Shown piece by piece: positions 58,301 to 64,000 of a stretch of 64,000 bases of DNA. The notes under the pieces were generated by a model. The model ran no database searches. It saw nothing but the letters and a program-made list of their open reading frames with translations, and was not told the origin of the DNA. This DNA comes from an uncultured Oscillibacter sp. (GTDB lineage Bacteria > Bacillota > Clostridia > Oscillospirales > Oscillospiraceae), in the NCBI GenBank assembly GCA_910579435.1, contig CAJTVF010000004.1, positions 1 through 64,000 on the forward strand. The letters are read 5' to 3'. Position 1 is the first letter of the stretch; the number at the start of each line of letters is the position of its first letter. Position numbers and translations under genes: made by a program.

Positions 58301-58796
58301 CAACGGAAACCCGGAGTGGGTCACCACCATCGGCATTTTCGACCACATGCGCCTTTGGTACGACGAGGCGGAGCTCGCCGCTCTCCAAGGAGACGCCGCC
58401 GTCCCGGACCGGGGCCAGAGCCGGGAGGAAATCGTCCAGGCGTGGGCGGACGCCTACGAAGGAGCTATGCTGAAAGCCACTCCCGGCAGTAATTACGCCT
58501 GCACCTTTGTGCGGAATCAGGACATCTGGTTCCCGGACTGGATTGACGAACTGACGGAAGAGGAGCAGGACGGCTTCTACCCGGAGAACACAAAGGGCCG
58601 CGAGCGTTTTGCCTTCGCCTACTCCACGATATTCGTCCCCGAAAACGGCGGGGCGCTGCACTATTTGCAGGCGGGCAATACCGGGCCCTGCGAGGGCGGG
58701 GACGCGCCCGCCGGAGCCCAGGTGTACAGCCGCTGCGGGTACATGTACCTCACGGAGGAGGGCTGGCGCTGTGACGGTCCAGGCACCGGCTGGTAA
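55326..58796 (+). CDS. BlaR1-like M56 metallopeptidase with a large non-PBP C-terminal region
   Basis: 1156 residues. N-terminal membrane part with about five hydrophobic segments (ALILALLALRRLF, ALWGLVLLRLLVPASLP, VLTAVWGLGAGVMAAWLVF, VYWFDPLVWWAALAS, FAAVALAALVCAVTFTG) and the zinc motif AHEETHARHRDPLW (HExxH, about 217) with CDEGALRRLGE. Beyond ~345 the remaining ~810 residues are extracellular and rich in Asp, Tyr and Trp. BlaR1/MecR1 carry a ~250-residue penicillin-binding sensor with SxxK; none is found here. Two or three tandem segments seem likely (for example LEDYSQHMDLDGDGVDELVS-like calcium-type motif MDLDGDGVDELVSND). Probably senses an unknown ligand and triggers BlaI loss. Confidence 0.85.
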   Translation: MKEILLTSSALILALLALRRLFQKTLSRRAQYALWGLVLLRLLVPASLPAAEFSLLTAAEPARQALETRLETPQRYFSPMSTVPASQFPAAKEAKPGHAIPDYEGSFDYPVLSEDGNTVTTYAVRLETPFIWKDVLTAVWGLGAGVMAAWLVFSNLRFWRKLREYRIPYAAEGAEYPVYLVESGLPSPCLFGLFRPAIYLTPAALQSPDSLRHVLAHEETHARHRDPLWSLLRGVCLTVYWFDPLVWWAALASRTDCELACDEGALRRLGEAERVPYGRTLLSLIPVRKAPANPLLSATTMTAGKRQLKDRITRVAENPVYLGRALFAAVALAALVCAVTFTGAKTPAPEPARFHDVDEAVSTLAEELENYGGPEGGIMSKLVVYTPENPPEHFDLEDGELLRVYWGMSYSLSASLSDPMGWLCSLYRVDLEPDYLSRNMEILGSDGQYQYGISCPDWAPEMKQGETTGMSLMNQVAERIRKVVLPCLTTLDQPDWEPIITIPLDGLEPYEPKEAEPIPFPYGSCNILGGLEDPEHVLGDNCLMFFEAGPPSSMGGEIFAGVQSPLKSTIPTPFWSFRPGAGGKYSASLFRNLLGHDGFCITYNANDREWPLTNEYYYLNEEGRPVLLARMEDYSQHMDLDGDGVDELVSNDMYADHFYFRRDGKHYKADLRPLLWTVWPMGTYLCFDGWDPASRSMPFRAQVSSDPSYLYRTLYFDGESLLVYNDQRHFTDHMIEWFDEEFTVKDAALTAVEERFHASRLDGAFCDDWRITSIGESHGLEVDGKFYVFRQVSYEFHTPELQDAPALGEGIQDHWAAPSSENLYLLFLVPSWNSSDEISYADFVYLYSFQQEGSLVLSEELVREKLREMPPSDTIYLGTATLQAETSIVSAANLAQAVMDRLLEADTVNMNLLTSQGGGRYDVDSQAGNGPNLAYGFTSDYDWSYAEDPGDMPAGSLLLMSPGGDLSLRFWPESSLVLFSTYRESVWLRAESNGNPEWVTTIGIFDHMRLWYDEAELAALQGDAAVPDRGQSREEIVQAWADAYEGAMLKATPGSNYACTFVRNQDIWFPDWIDELTEEEQDGFYPENTKGRERFAFAYSTIFVPENGGALHYLQAGNTGPCEGGDAPAGAQVYSRCGYMYLTEEGWRCDGPGTGW

Positions 58797-58800
58797 AAAA

Positions 58801-58831
58801 GGCGGCGGCGGGGAGTCTCCCTCGCCGCCGC
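58801..58831 (+). terminator. Terminator of BlaI/M56 operon
   Basis: GCGGCGGCG and CGCCGCCGC arms with a GGGAGTCTCCCT centre, followed by TTTATC. Confidence 0.7.
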
Positions 58832-58878
58832 TTTATCTGGTCCTTTTTCAATGAAGAAACCGGCCGTCCTCACAGCCG

Positions 58879-59841
58879 CTATCGCGGGGAGAAGTACTTC
58901 TCCCGAAACGGCACATCCTCCACCACGAACTCCCTCCCCCGGAGGTAGTTCAAAATCCCCGCGTCAGTGGGGAACGCAAACGCCAGCTTGTAGGCATACA
59001 GCGCCTGCCGGGTCTCATGATATTTCCGGTTCACAGTGCCATTGCCATACTTCCCGTCCCCCAGCAGGGGGCACCCGATCTCCGCCATGGAGACCCGGAT
59101 CTGATGGGTCCGCCCCGTCAGCAGCCGGCACTCCACCAGGGACAGCTCCCCCCTGGTCTCCAGCGTCCTGTACAGCGTGGCGGCGGACTTTCCCCCGGGA
59201 ACGGGGCGGCGGTGGAAGGTCACCAGCTTCCTCGCCTCGTCTTTCGAAAGGAAGCCCTCGATTTTCCCCTCGGCGGGCCGGGGCCGGCCCGCGGCGGCGC
59301 AGAGGTAAGACTTCTCCAGCTCATGGGCCCGGATTTTCTCATTGATGATCCGCAGCGTCTCCGCGTTTTTCGCGGCAATGACAATCCCCCCGGTGTTCCG
59401 GTCAATCCGGTTGCACAGGGCTGGGGCAAAGGCGTTCTCCTGCCGGGGACTCCACTCCCGCTTCTGATAGAGATAAGCCTGGATATGGTTAATAAGGGTA
59501 TTGACCTTTTCCGTCTCGTCGGCGTGAACCACCAGTCCGGGCCGCTTGTCCGCCAGGAGGAGGTTTTCGTCCTCGTAGACGATGTTCAGCCGGGGCTGGA
59601 AGATGGAGAGAAAGAGATTTTCTTCCTGGGGCTTGTCAAAGAACTCGTCGTTGATATATAATTGTAAAACATCCCCCGCATGAAGCCGGGCGTCCCGCTT
59701 GGCCCCCTTCCCGTTGACCTTCACCCGCTTGAGGCGGATGTACTTTTGCAGCAGGGCCGGGGGAAGAAGGGGCAGATTCTTGGCGACAAAGCGGTCCAGC
59801 CGCTGTCCGGCGTCGTTTTTTCCGATGGTGAGCTCCCGCAT
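58879..59841 (-). CDS. RluA-family pseudouridine synthase
   Basis: 320 residues. S4 domain (QRLDRFVAKNLPLLP, LKRVKVNGK), catalytic CNRIDRNTGGIVIAAK with the nucleophilic Asp in RID, LLTGRTHQIRVSM and the late GKYGNGTVN. Acts on 23S rRNA or tRNA uridines. Start ATG 59841; the frame stays open to 60582 with no start or motif. Confidence 0.92.
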   Translation of the reverse strand: MRELTIGKNDAGQRLDRFVAKNLPLLPPALLQKYIRLKRVKVNGKGAKRDARLHAGDVLQLYINDEFFDKPQEENLFLSIFQPRLNIVYEDENLLLADKRPGLVVHADETEKVNTLINHIQAYLYQKREWSPRQENAFAPALCNRIDRNTGGIVIAAKNAETLRIINEKIRAHELEKSYLCAAAGRPRPAEGKIEGFLSKDEARKLVTFHRRPVPGGKSAATLYRTLETRGELSLVECRLLTGRTHQIRVSMAEIGCPLLGDGKYGNGTVNRKYHETRQALYAYKLAFAFPTDAGILNYLRGREFVVEDVPFREKYFSPR

Positions 59842-60006
59842 GACGGACCTCCTGAGTGGGTTTTGTCCATCATACCCGTTTTGCGGGAGAATGTAAAGGA
59901 GAAACCCGCTATGGCGGCGGAATTTTCCCCGGCGTCGGGCTGGCGGCGGGGCTGGCCCGCGGGATGTCCGATAGACGGCGCTGAAGCCGGAGAAGGAGGA
60001 ACTATC

Positions 60007-60468
60007 ATGAGCGAAGTAAACGCCGAGACCCTGCTGGCGGCGGTCCGGGACGGGAAGCCCTGGCTGGACCGGTTTACCGGGAAGGAATACGACCAGGCAT
60101 ACCAGGACTACCGGGCGCAATACGCCCCGCTGTTCCGGGAGGCGGCGCTGGCCGGCGGAGAAGAGGGACTTGCGGCCCTGGCGGAGGCGCTGCTGGACGG
60201 CCTGGCGGAGGGCTGGGCCCGGCAAAAGCCTTGGAACCGCTCCCTGGCGATGCTGAACGACAAGCAGATGATCGTCTGCTTCCTCAGCCCCGTGCTGATG
60301 GAGGACCCGGCCTGCGCCCCGCTGGAGGAAAAGCTCCGGGAGGGCTGGGCCGCCCGGTGGCCCAAGGAGGCGTATCAGGCCGCTTCCCTGAAGAAGATCC
60401 GCAAGGGCTTCCGGCCCACCTTTCTGGGAATTGCCCTGCCCTTTGGAGGAAACGACGATGACGAATAA
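60007..60468 (+). CDS. Hypothetical protein, family unknown
   Basis: 153 residues, soluble, acidic. MSEVNAETLLAAVRDGKPWL, then WARQKPWNRSLAMLNDKQMI, FLSPVLMEDP and SLKKIRKGFRPTFLG. Strong ribosome site GAAGGAGGAACTATC before ATG 60007. No motif I recognise; resembles short conserved clostridial hypothetical proteins. Divergent from rluA. Confidence 0.65.
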   Translation: MSEVNAETLLAAVRDGKPWLDRFTGKEYDQAYQDYRAQYAPLFREAALAGGEEGLAALAEALLDGLAEGWARQKPWNRSLAMLNDKQMIVCFLSPVLMEDPACAPLEEKLREGWAARWPKEAYQAASLKKIRKGFRPTFLGIALPFGGNDDDE

Positions 60469-60496
60469 AAAAGAGGGCAAAAAACGAAAAAATTGT

Positions 60497-60525
60497 TTGA
60501 CATTGGCGGGACCATCCTTTATAAT
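60497..60525 (+). promoter_or_regulatory. Consensus promoter of yceD-rpmF
   Basis: TTGACA (60497-60502), 17 bp, TATAAT (60520-60525), both perfect. Confidence 0.85.
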
Positions 60526-60552
60526 ACGTAAGGTATCGTTGCGAGGTAGCTT

Positions 60553-61050
60553 ATGGTAATTGATGTAAGGCCCATACTCCACACCCCCGGCAAGCGGCTG
60601 GACTTCCGGTTTGAGCTGGATTTGTCCGGGCTGGAATTTGACGGCCGGAATCCGATCAGCCGTCCGGTGACGGTGGAGGGAGAGATCCGCAACACGGCGG
60701 ACCTGCTGGAGCTGGCCCTGACGGCGGAGACCACGCTGGACGCGGTCTGCGACCGCTGCGGGAAGGCGTTCCTTCTGGAGAAGCGGACGGATTACCGCTG
60801 TATGCTGGCGGAGGAGCTCCAGAACGAGGAAAGCGACGAGATCGTCCTGCTGGAGGACGGAAAGGCAGACGCGGGCGAACTGGCCCGGACGGCCTTGATC
60901 CTCGACATGGACAGCAAAACACTGTGTTCGGAAGATTGCAAGGGACTGTGCCCCCGGTGCGGCGCCGATTGGAACCTCGGCCCCTGCTCCTGCAAGAAGG
61001 AGCCGGACCCCCGGCTGGCGGCCCTGGCAAGCCTTTTGGAGAACAAATAA
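60553..61050 (+). CDS. YceD/DUF177 family protein
   Basis: 165 residues. The conserved middle CDRCGKAFLLEKRTDYRCML and the C-terminal Cys motif CSEDCKGLCPRCGADWNLGPC make a zinc-binding pattern; YceD precedes rpmF in most bacteria and is linked to 23S rRNA/ribosome biogenesis. ATG 60553 with a GAGG site. Confidence 0.9.
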   Translation: MVIDVRPILHTPGKRLDFRFELDLSGLEFDGRNPISRPVTVEGEIRNTADLLELALTAETTLDAVCDRCGKAFLLEKRTDYRCMLAEELQNEESDEIVLLEDGKADAGELARTALILDMDSKTLCSEDCKGLCPRCGADWNLGPCSCKKEPDPRLAALASLLENK

Positions 61051-61096
61051 CGAGAAGCGCGCTCCGCGCCTTTTGTAGGATTAAGGAGGTGTCACA

Positions 61097-61291
61097 ATGG
61101 CAGTACCCAAGGGTAAAGTATCCAAAGCAAGACGGGACAAGCGGCGCAGCTCCCACTGGAAGCTGGCGGCCCCCAATCTGGTCGTGTGCCCCAAATGCGG
61201 TGCGATGCACCTGCCCCACAGAATGTGCCAGGAGTGCGGTACTTACAACGGCCGGGAGATCAAGGTCGTGAAGTCCGTCGTCTCGAAGTAA
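61097..61291 (+). CDS. rpmF: 50S ribosomal protein L32
   Basis: 64 residues: MAVPKGKVSKARRDKRRSSH, zinc ribbon CPKCGAMH ... CQECGTY, and the basic tail. Zinc-containing (four Cys) L32. AAGGAGG before ATG 61097. Confidence 0.97.
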   Translation: MAVPKGKVSKARRDKRRSSHWKLAAPNLVVCPKCGAMHLPHRMCQECGTYNGREIKVVKSVVSK

Positions 61292-61305
61292 GGTTCTGTT
61301 GGATC

Positions 61306-61339
61306 AAGAGAGAGGAGCTTGTCTCCCCTCTCTTTTTTC
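61306..61339 (+). terminator. Terminator of yceD-rpmF
   Basis: AAGAGAGAGGAG-CTTGT-CTCCCCTCTC with a T run (TTTTTT). Confidence 0.85.
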
Positions 61340-61362
61340 TTAAATAGAAAGGAGCGTATCCC

Positions 61363-61830
61363 ATGCGTTCGATGAAGCGCCCCCGCAAGCCGGTCCGCCG
61401 TTACAGGTCCCTGCTGTTCCCCGGAATCGCCCTGCTGGCGGTGTTCGTGTTCTGGGCCGCCTTCGATTCTCCGAAGGAGGTCAGGGGAGAAACCGATCTG
61501 TTTGAATACGGCGGGCTAAAAATCGAAATTACCAATGTCCGGGAGGTTGGGCAGGACTTCTGCAATGACGGGGGCCCGGAGCTTTGGGAGTACCCGGTTT
61601 ACACCGTTTATCCTGGAGCGAGCGTCACGGTGCTGGAGGCGGGGATGCTCCGGCAGTCCGGCGGAAAGCCCTTCCCGCAGTGGTTTTTCTATTTGGATCC
61701 GGGGGATGAACGCCTGGATGTGGTGGACGGCATGGAACCGGTGGAGCTTACCCCGGAGGTGGTGGGAATGGTTGACGGGGACGGCGATGTGTGGCTGCTG
61801 CGTTTTGAGGTCTGGCAGGCGGACGGCTGA
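61363..61830 (+). CDS. Hypothetical membrane-anchored extracellular protein
   Basis: 155 residues. Basic N-terminus and one membrane segment (SLLFPGIALLAVFVFWAAF, about 15-34), then an extracytoplasmic domain with LFEYGGLKIEITNVREVGQD, YPVYTVYPGASVTVLEAG and WFFYLDPGDERLDVVDG. No family assigned. AAAGGAG before ATG 61363; terminator at 61843-61872. Confidence 0.65.
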   Translation: MRSMKRPRKPVRRYRSLLFPGIALLAVFVFWAAFDSPKEVRGETDLFEYGGLKIEITNVREVGQDFCNDGGPELWEYPVYTVYPGASVTVLEAGMLRQSGGKPFPQWFFYLDPGDERLDVVDGMEPVELTPEVVGMVDGDGDVWLLRFEVWQADG

Positions 61831-61842
61831 ACCAGCCAGACA

Positions 61843-61872
61843 GGAGGGGGGGATTTTTCCCCCTCTTTTTTC
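61843..61872 (+). terminator. Terminator
   Basis: GAGGGGGGG-ATTTTT-CCCCCTC followed by TTTTTTCG. Confidence 0.75.
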
Positions 61873-61881
61873 GTTTCCCTC

Positions 61882-61933
61882 TTGACAAACGGCCCGTAAG
61901 CGTCTATAGTGTACTTAACGAACCAGTACGCAC
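61882..61933 (+). promoter_or_regulatory. Promoter/operator of GntR-ABC operon
   Basis: TTGACA (61882-61887), 17 bp, TATAGT (61905-61910). Overlapping it are GTGTACT (61909-61915) and AGTACGCAC (61925-61933), an operator-like inverted pair resembling YtrA-type sites. Confidence 0.75.
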
Positions 61934-61962
61934 GGTACGAATGGCACAAAGGAGGCGATCTT

Positions 61963-62340
61963 ATCGACATTCTCATCAGCAACAGCAGCGGCAAACCGAT
62001 TTATGAGCAGATCTGCCAGCAGATCAAGACGCAGATCATGGACGGAACCTTAACCGCCGGGGAGGCCCTGCCCTCTATGCGGGCCCTGGCGAAGGAGCTC
62101 CACCTCAGCGTTATCACGGTCCAGCGGGCCTATGAGGACCTGACCCGGGACGGCTTCATCGAAACGGTCTCCGGCAAGGGCAGCTTTGTGGCGGCGCAAA
62201 ATCAGGAGTTTATCCGGGAGGAGCGGCTCCGGGAGGCGGAGGGCCTGCTGCAAAGGGCGGCGGAGCTGGGCCGCTCCCACGGCATCCCGCTGGAGAAACT
62301 GACGGGCATCCTGACATTGTTTTATGAAGAAGGAGATTGA
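61963..62340 (+). CDS. GntR/YtrA-family regulator, ATC start
   Basis: 126 residues from the proposed start. DILISNSSGKPIYEQICQQI is the conserved opening of the YtrA subgroup, then winged helix EALPSMRALAKELHLSVITV and VSGKGSFVAAQNQ; short C-terminal helix domain instead of an effector domain. AAAGGAGG (61948-61955) is 7 nt before ATC 61963, which would encode the Met before DILIS. The only ATG/GTG/TTG in frame upstream (GTG 61909) is inside the promoter -10. Regulates the ABC genes downstream by binding 61909-61933. Confidence 0.88.
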   Translation: MDILISNSSGKPIYEQICQQIKTQIMDGTLTAGEALPSMRALAKELHLSVITVQRAYEDLTRDGFIETVSGKGSFVAAQNQEFIREERLREAEGLLQRAAELGRSHGIPLEKLTGILTLFYEEGD

Positions 62341-62342
62341 GC

Positions 62343-63191
62343 ATGGAAAACAGCATTTTGGTCCGGGACCTCACCAAGCGCTTCCCGGGCTTCACCCTGG
62401 ACCGCGTGTCTTTTCAGGTGCCCAAGGGCCGCATAGTGGGCTTTATCGGGGAAAACGGCGCGGGGAAGAGCACCACCATCCGCCTGATTTTAAACGATCT
62501 GAAAAAAGACGGCGGGACTGTGGAGCTTCTGGGCCAGGATCATGCCGGCCCCGCCGTGAAAAACGACCTGGGCGTGGTGTTCGACGCCTGTAATTTCCCG
62601 GAGGCCTTCACGCCTCTGGACGTGGAAAAGGTCCTCTCCGGGGTGTATTCCGTCTGGGACGGCCAGGCGTACCGAGGTTATTTGAAGCGCTTCGCCCTGC
62701 CGGAGCGGAAGCGGGTCAAAACCTTTTCCAAGGGCATGAAGATGAAGCTGTCCATTGCCGCCGCCTTGGCCCACCGGCCCCGGCTGCTGATTCTGGACGA
62801 GGCCACGGCGGGCCTGGACCCGGTGATCCGGGACGAGATTCTGGACATCCTGCTGGATTTTATCCAGGATGAGGAGCATTCCGTGTTCTTCTCCTCCCAC
62901 ATTACCTCGGATATCCAGAAGATCGCCGACTATGTGGTGCTGATTCACCAGGGGAAGATCGTCTTCGAGGAGGAGAAGGACGTGCTTCTGGACCAATACG
63001 GCATCCTCCGCTGCGGCAAGGGCACGGAGGTGGAGCCGGGGGATTACATCGTCCGGCGGGAGACGGGGGTCAGCGCGGAGTATCTGGTCCGGGACCGCTC
63101 CACCGCCGGAAAGAAGTATCCCAAGGCCGTGGCGGACGCCGCGTCCCTGGAGGACATCATGCTGTTTTATATCAAGGGGGAAGCGTCATGA
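62343..63191 (+). CDS. ABC transporter ATP-binding protein
   Basis: 282 residues. Walker A IGENGAGKSTT, Q loop LGVVFDACNF, signature FSKGMKMKLSIAAAL, Walker B LLILDEATAGLDP and H loop SSHITSD. The YtrB-type exporter ATPase, coupled to GntR upstream (the BceA/ytrABC type). Overlaps the permease by 4 bp. Confidence 0.95.
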   Translation: MENSILVRDLTKRFPGFTLDRVSFQVPKGRIVGFIGENGAGKSTTIRLILNDLKKDGGTVELLGQDHAGPAVKNDLGVVFDACNFPEAFTPLDVEKVLSGVYSVWDGQAYRGYLKRFALPERKRVKTFSKGMKMKLSIAAALAHRPRLLILDEATAGLDPVIRDEILDILLDFIQDEEHSVFFSSHITSDIQKIADYVVLIHQGKIVFEEEKDVLLDQYGILRCGKGTEVEPGDYIVRRETGVSAEYLVRDRSTAGKKYPKAVADAASLEDIMLFYIKGEAS

Positions 63192-63832
63192 GGGGAATCA
63201 TTTACAAGGATTTGTGCCTGTTTTTCAAGGGCGTCGACAAAATCGTCCTGCTGGTGCTGGGGGGACTTTTGATTCTGTTCGCGGCCGAAAGCGGCGTTTA
63301 CGCCGGGATGCTGTTCTCATTTGCCCTGGATATGATGGTGGGCCTTCTGCATCTCACGGCCCTGGAGAAGGAGGAGAAGACGGCCTGGGGGAAATACCAG
63401 CGGACCCTGCCGGTAGGCGCGGGGAAGGTGGTCGCGGGGAAATACGCCGTGGTCCTGCTGACGGTGCTGGTGAGCATAACGGGGGCCGTGGTATCCAATT
63501 TGGCGGCTTTCGCCTTTTACCGGACCTTCCTGCCGGAGGCATTGAGATGGTCGGTTCTGGTGGCGGCGGTGACTCCGCCGGTCTGGGCGGCGTTCAATCT
63601 GCCCTTTTACTATTGGCTTGGCAGCCAGGTTGCGCAGTTTACCTGCTTTCCCCTGGCCTTCTTCTTCTTTTACGCCATCAAAAATTTTGAGGCCGGCATG
63701 TGGGCCCTGTCCGACTTGACCTTCCTGGCGGAGAACGTTCGTTCCCTTTTGCCGTTGGCTCTGCTGGCCCTGGCGGGGGTGTTTCTGGCGTCCCTGGCAA
63801 TCAGCGCGGCGGGCTGCCGCTGCAAACGGTAA
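63188..63832 (+). CDS. ABC-2 type permease
   Basis: 214 residues, six hydrophobic segments (IVLLVLGGLLILFAAE, MLFSFALDMMVGLLHLTAL, YAVVLLTVLVSITGAVVSNL, SVLVAAVTPPVWAAFNLPF, LAFFFFYAIKNF, LLPLALLALAGVFLASLAIS). Membrane part of the GntR-controlled transporter; substrate unknown. Confidence 0.85.
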   Translation: MRGIIYKDLCLFFKGVDKIVLLVLGGLLILFAAESGVYAGMLFSFALDMMVGLLHLTALEKEEKTAWGKYQRTLPVGAGKVVAGKYAVVLLTVLVSITGAVVSNLAAFAFYRTFLPEALRWSVLVAAVTPPVWAAFNLPFYYWLGSQVAQFTCFPLAFFFFYAIKNFEAGMWALSDLTFLAENVRSLLPLALLALAGVFLASLAISAAGCRCKR

Positions 63833-63840
63833 ATTCCTGG

Positions 63841-63863
63841 GGCGGAGGCTGAATGCCTCCGCC
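63841..63863 (+). terminator. Terminator of GntR-ABC operon
   Basis: GGCGGAGGC-TGAAT-GCCTCCGCC followed by TTTTCCC. Confidence 0.8.
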
Positions 63864-63889
63864 TTTTCCCATTCCCGGAAAGATTTCCC

Positions 63890-63918
63890 TTGCGCCTTTG
63901 GCCCATCCCGGTTATAAT
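63890..63918 (+). promoter_or_regulatory. Promoter of truncated final gene
   Basis: TTGCGC (63890-63895), 17 bp, TATAAT (63913-63918). Confidence 0.6.
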
Positions 63919-63981
63919 GAAACTGGATTTATATGTTTCAAAAAAACAAGGCGGCGCGCGCCGCCGGGAGGGAGCCCCCTT

Positions 63982-64000
63982 ATGCCAAAGCCTATCATCG
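63982..64000 (+). CDS. Start of a gene cut by window edge
   Basis: ATG 63982 with GGGAGGGAG site; only MPKPII can be read. Confidence 0.5.

Overview
The window looks like chromosomal DNA from a high-GC, spore-forming, motile Clostridia, most likely Oscillospiraceae. Support: a complete spoIIAA-spoIIAB-sigF operon, sigG, gerW and ymxH-type sporulation genes, a clostridial scpA/scpB-gerW-dacF-rluB cluster, flagellin and FapA remnants or genes, GC-rich codon use, strong AGGAGG ribosome sites and TTGACA/TATAAT promoters. No rRNA, tRNA or CRISPR array was seen. Species cannot be read from sequence alone.

Layout. 1-2.2 kb: debris. A glycosyltransferase/cytidylyltransferase chimera, a 3' flagellin fragment, an internally deleted TnpB, a Hin-type serine recombinase and a hairpin MITE. 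2.3-8.3 kb: FapA-like protein, GNAT acetyltransferase, GH25 lysozyme and chemoreceptor, with a 192-bp hairpin-array element and a nested MITE. 8.3-9.8 kb: pyruvate:ferredoxin oxidoreductase pieces in head-to-head inversion, one fused to an ABC ATPase tail. 10.1-17.4 kb: Ldh2-type dehydrogenase, malic enzyme, HAD phosphatase and a TRAP transporter (DctPQM). 17.4-22.3 kb: GlpP antiterminator and a hybrid histidine kinase cotranscribed with a solute-binding lipoprotein. 22.4-27.2 kb: an unrecognised ~975-residue protein and an HTH protein, both with a one-base frameshift at a G run. 27.4-28.9 kb: transposase and large serine recombinase debris with a third MITE copy. 28.9-35 kb: housekeeping and sporulation run ending in sigG. 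35.1-42 kb: YmxH, LysR/LysE pair, second FapA, glycerate kinase, MtnA-like isomerase plus class II aldolase (DHAP-shunt-like). 42-49.1 kb: two molybdenum hydroxylases flanking a MocA-like cytidylyltransferase. 49.2-54.5 kb: thiamine pyrophosphokinase, XRE regulator, a LexA-box operon (small membrane protein, radical SAM DNA-repair protein, TIGR03915-type protein) converging on sigF. 54.5-64 kb: second 192-bp element, BlaI/M56 sensor pair with an unusual ectodomain, RluA, YceD-RpmF, GntR-ABC transporter.

The main novelty candidates are: (i) mobile hairpin elements whose stems change in a compensatory way between copies, one nested in a relative; (ii) the two-gene 22.4-27.2 kb module with a palindromic operator and a 9-G tract; (iii) an SOS-controlled small membrane protein overlapping a radical SAM repair gene; (iv) a BlaR1-like metalloprotease with a large non-PBP sensor region; and (v) two genes whose only sensible start codon is ATC. 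Several broken genes and chimeric junctions in the first 10 kb could be real rearrangement or assembly error, which sequence alone cannot settle.
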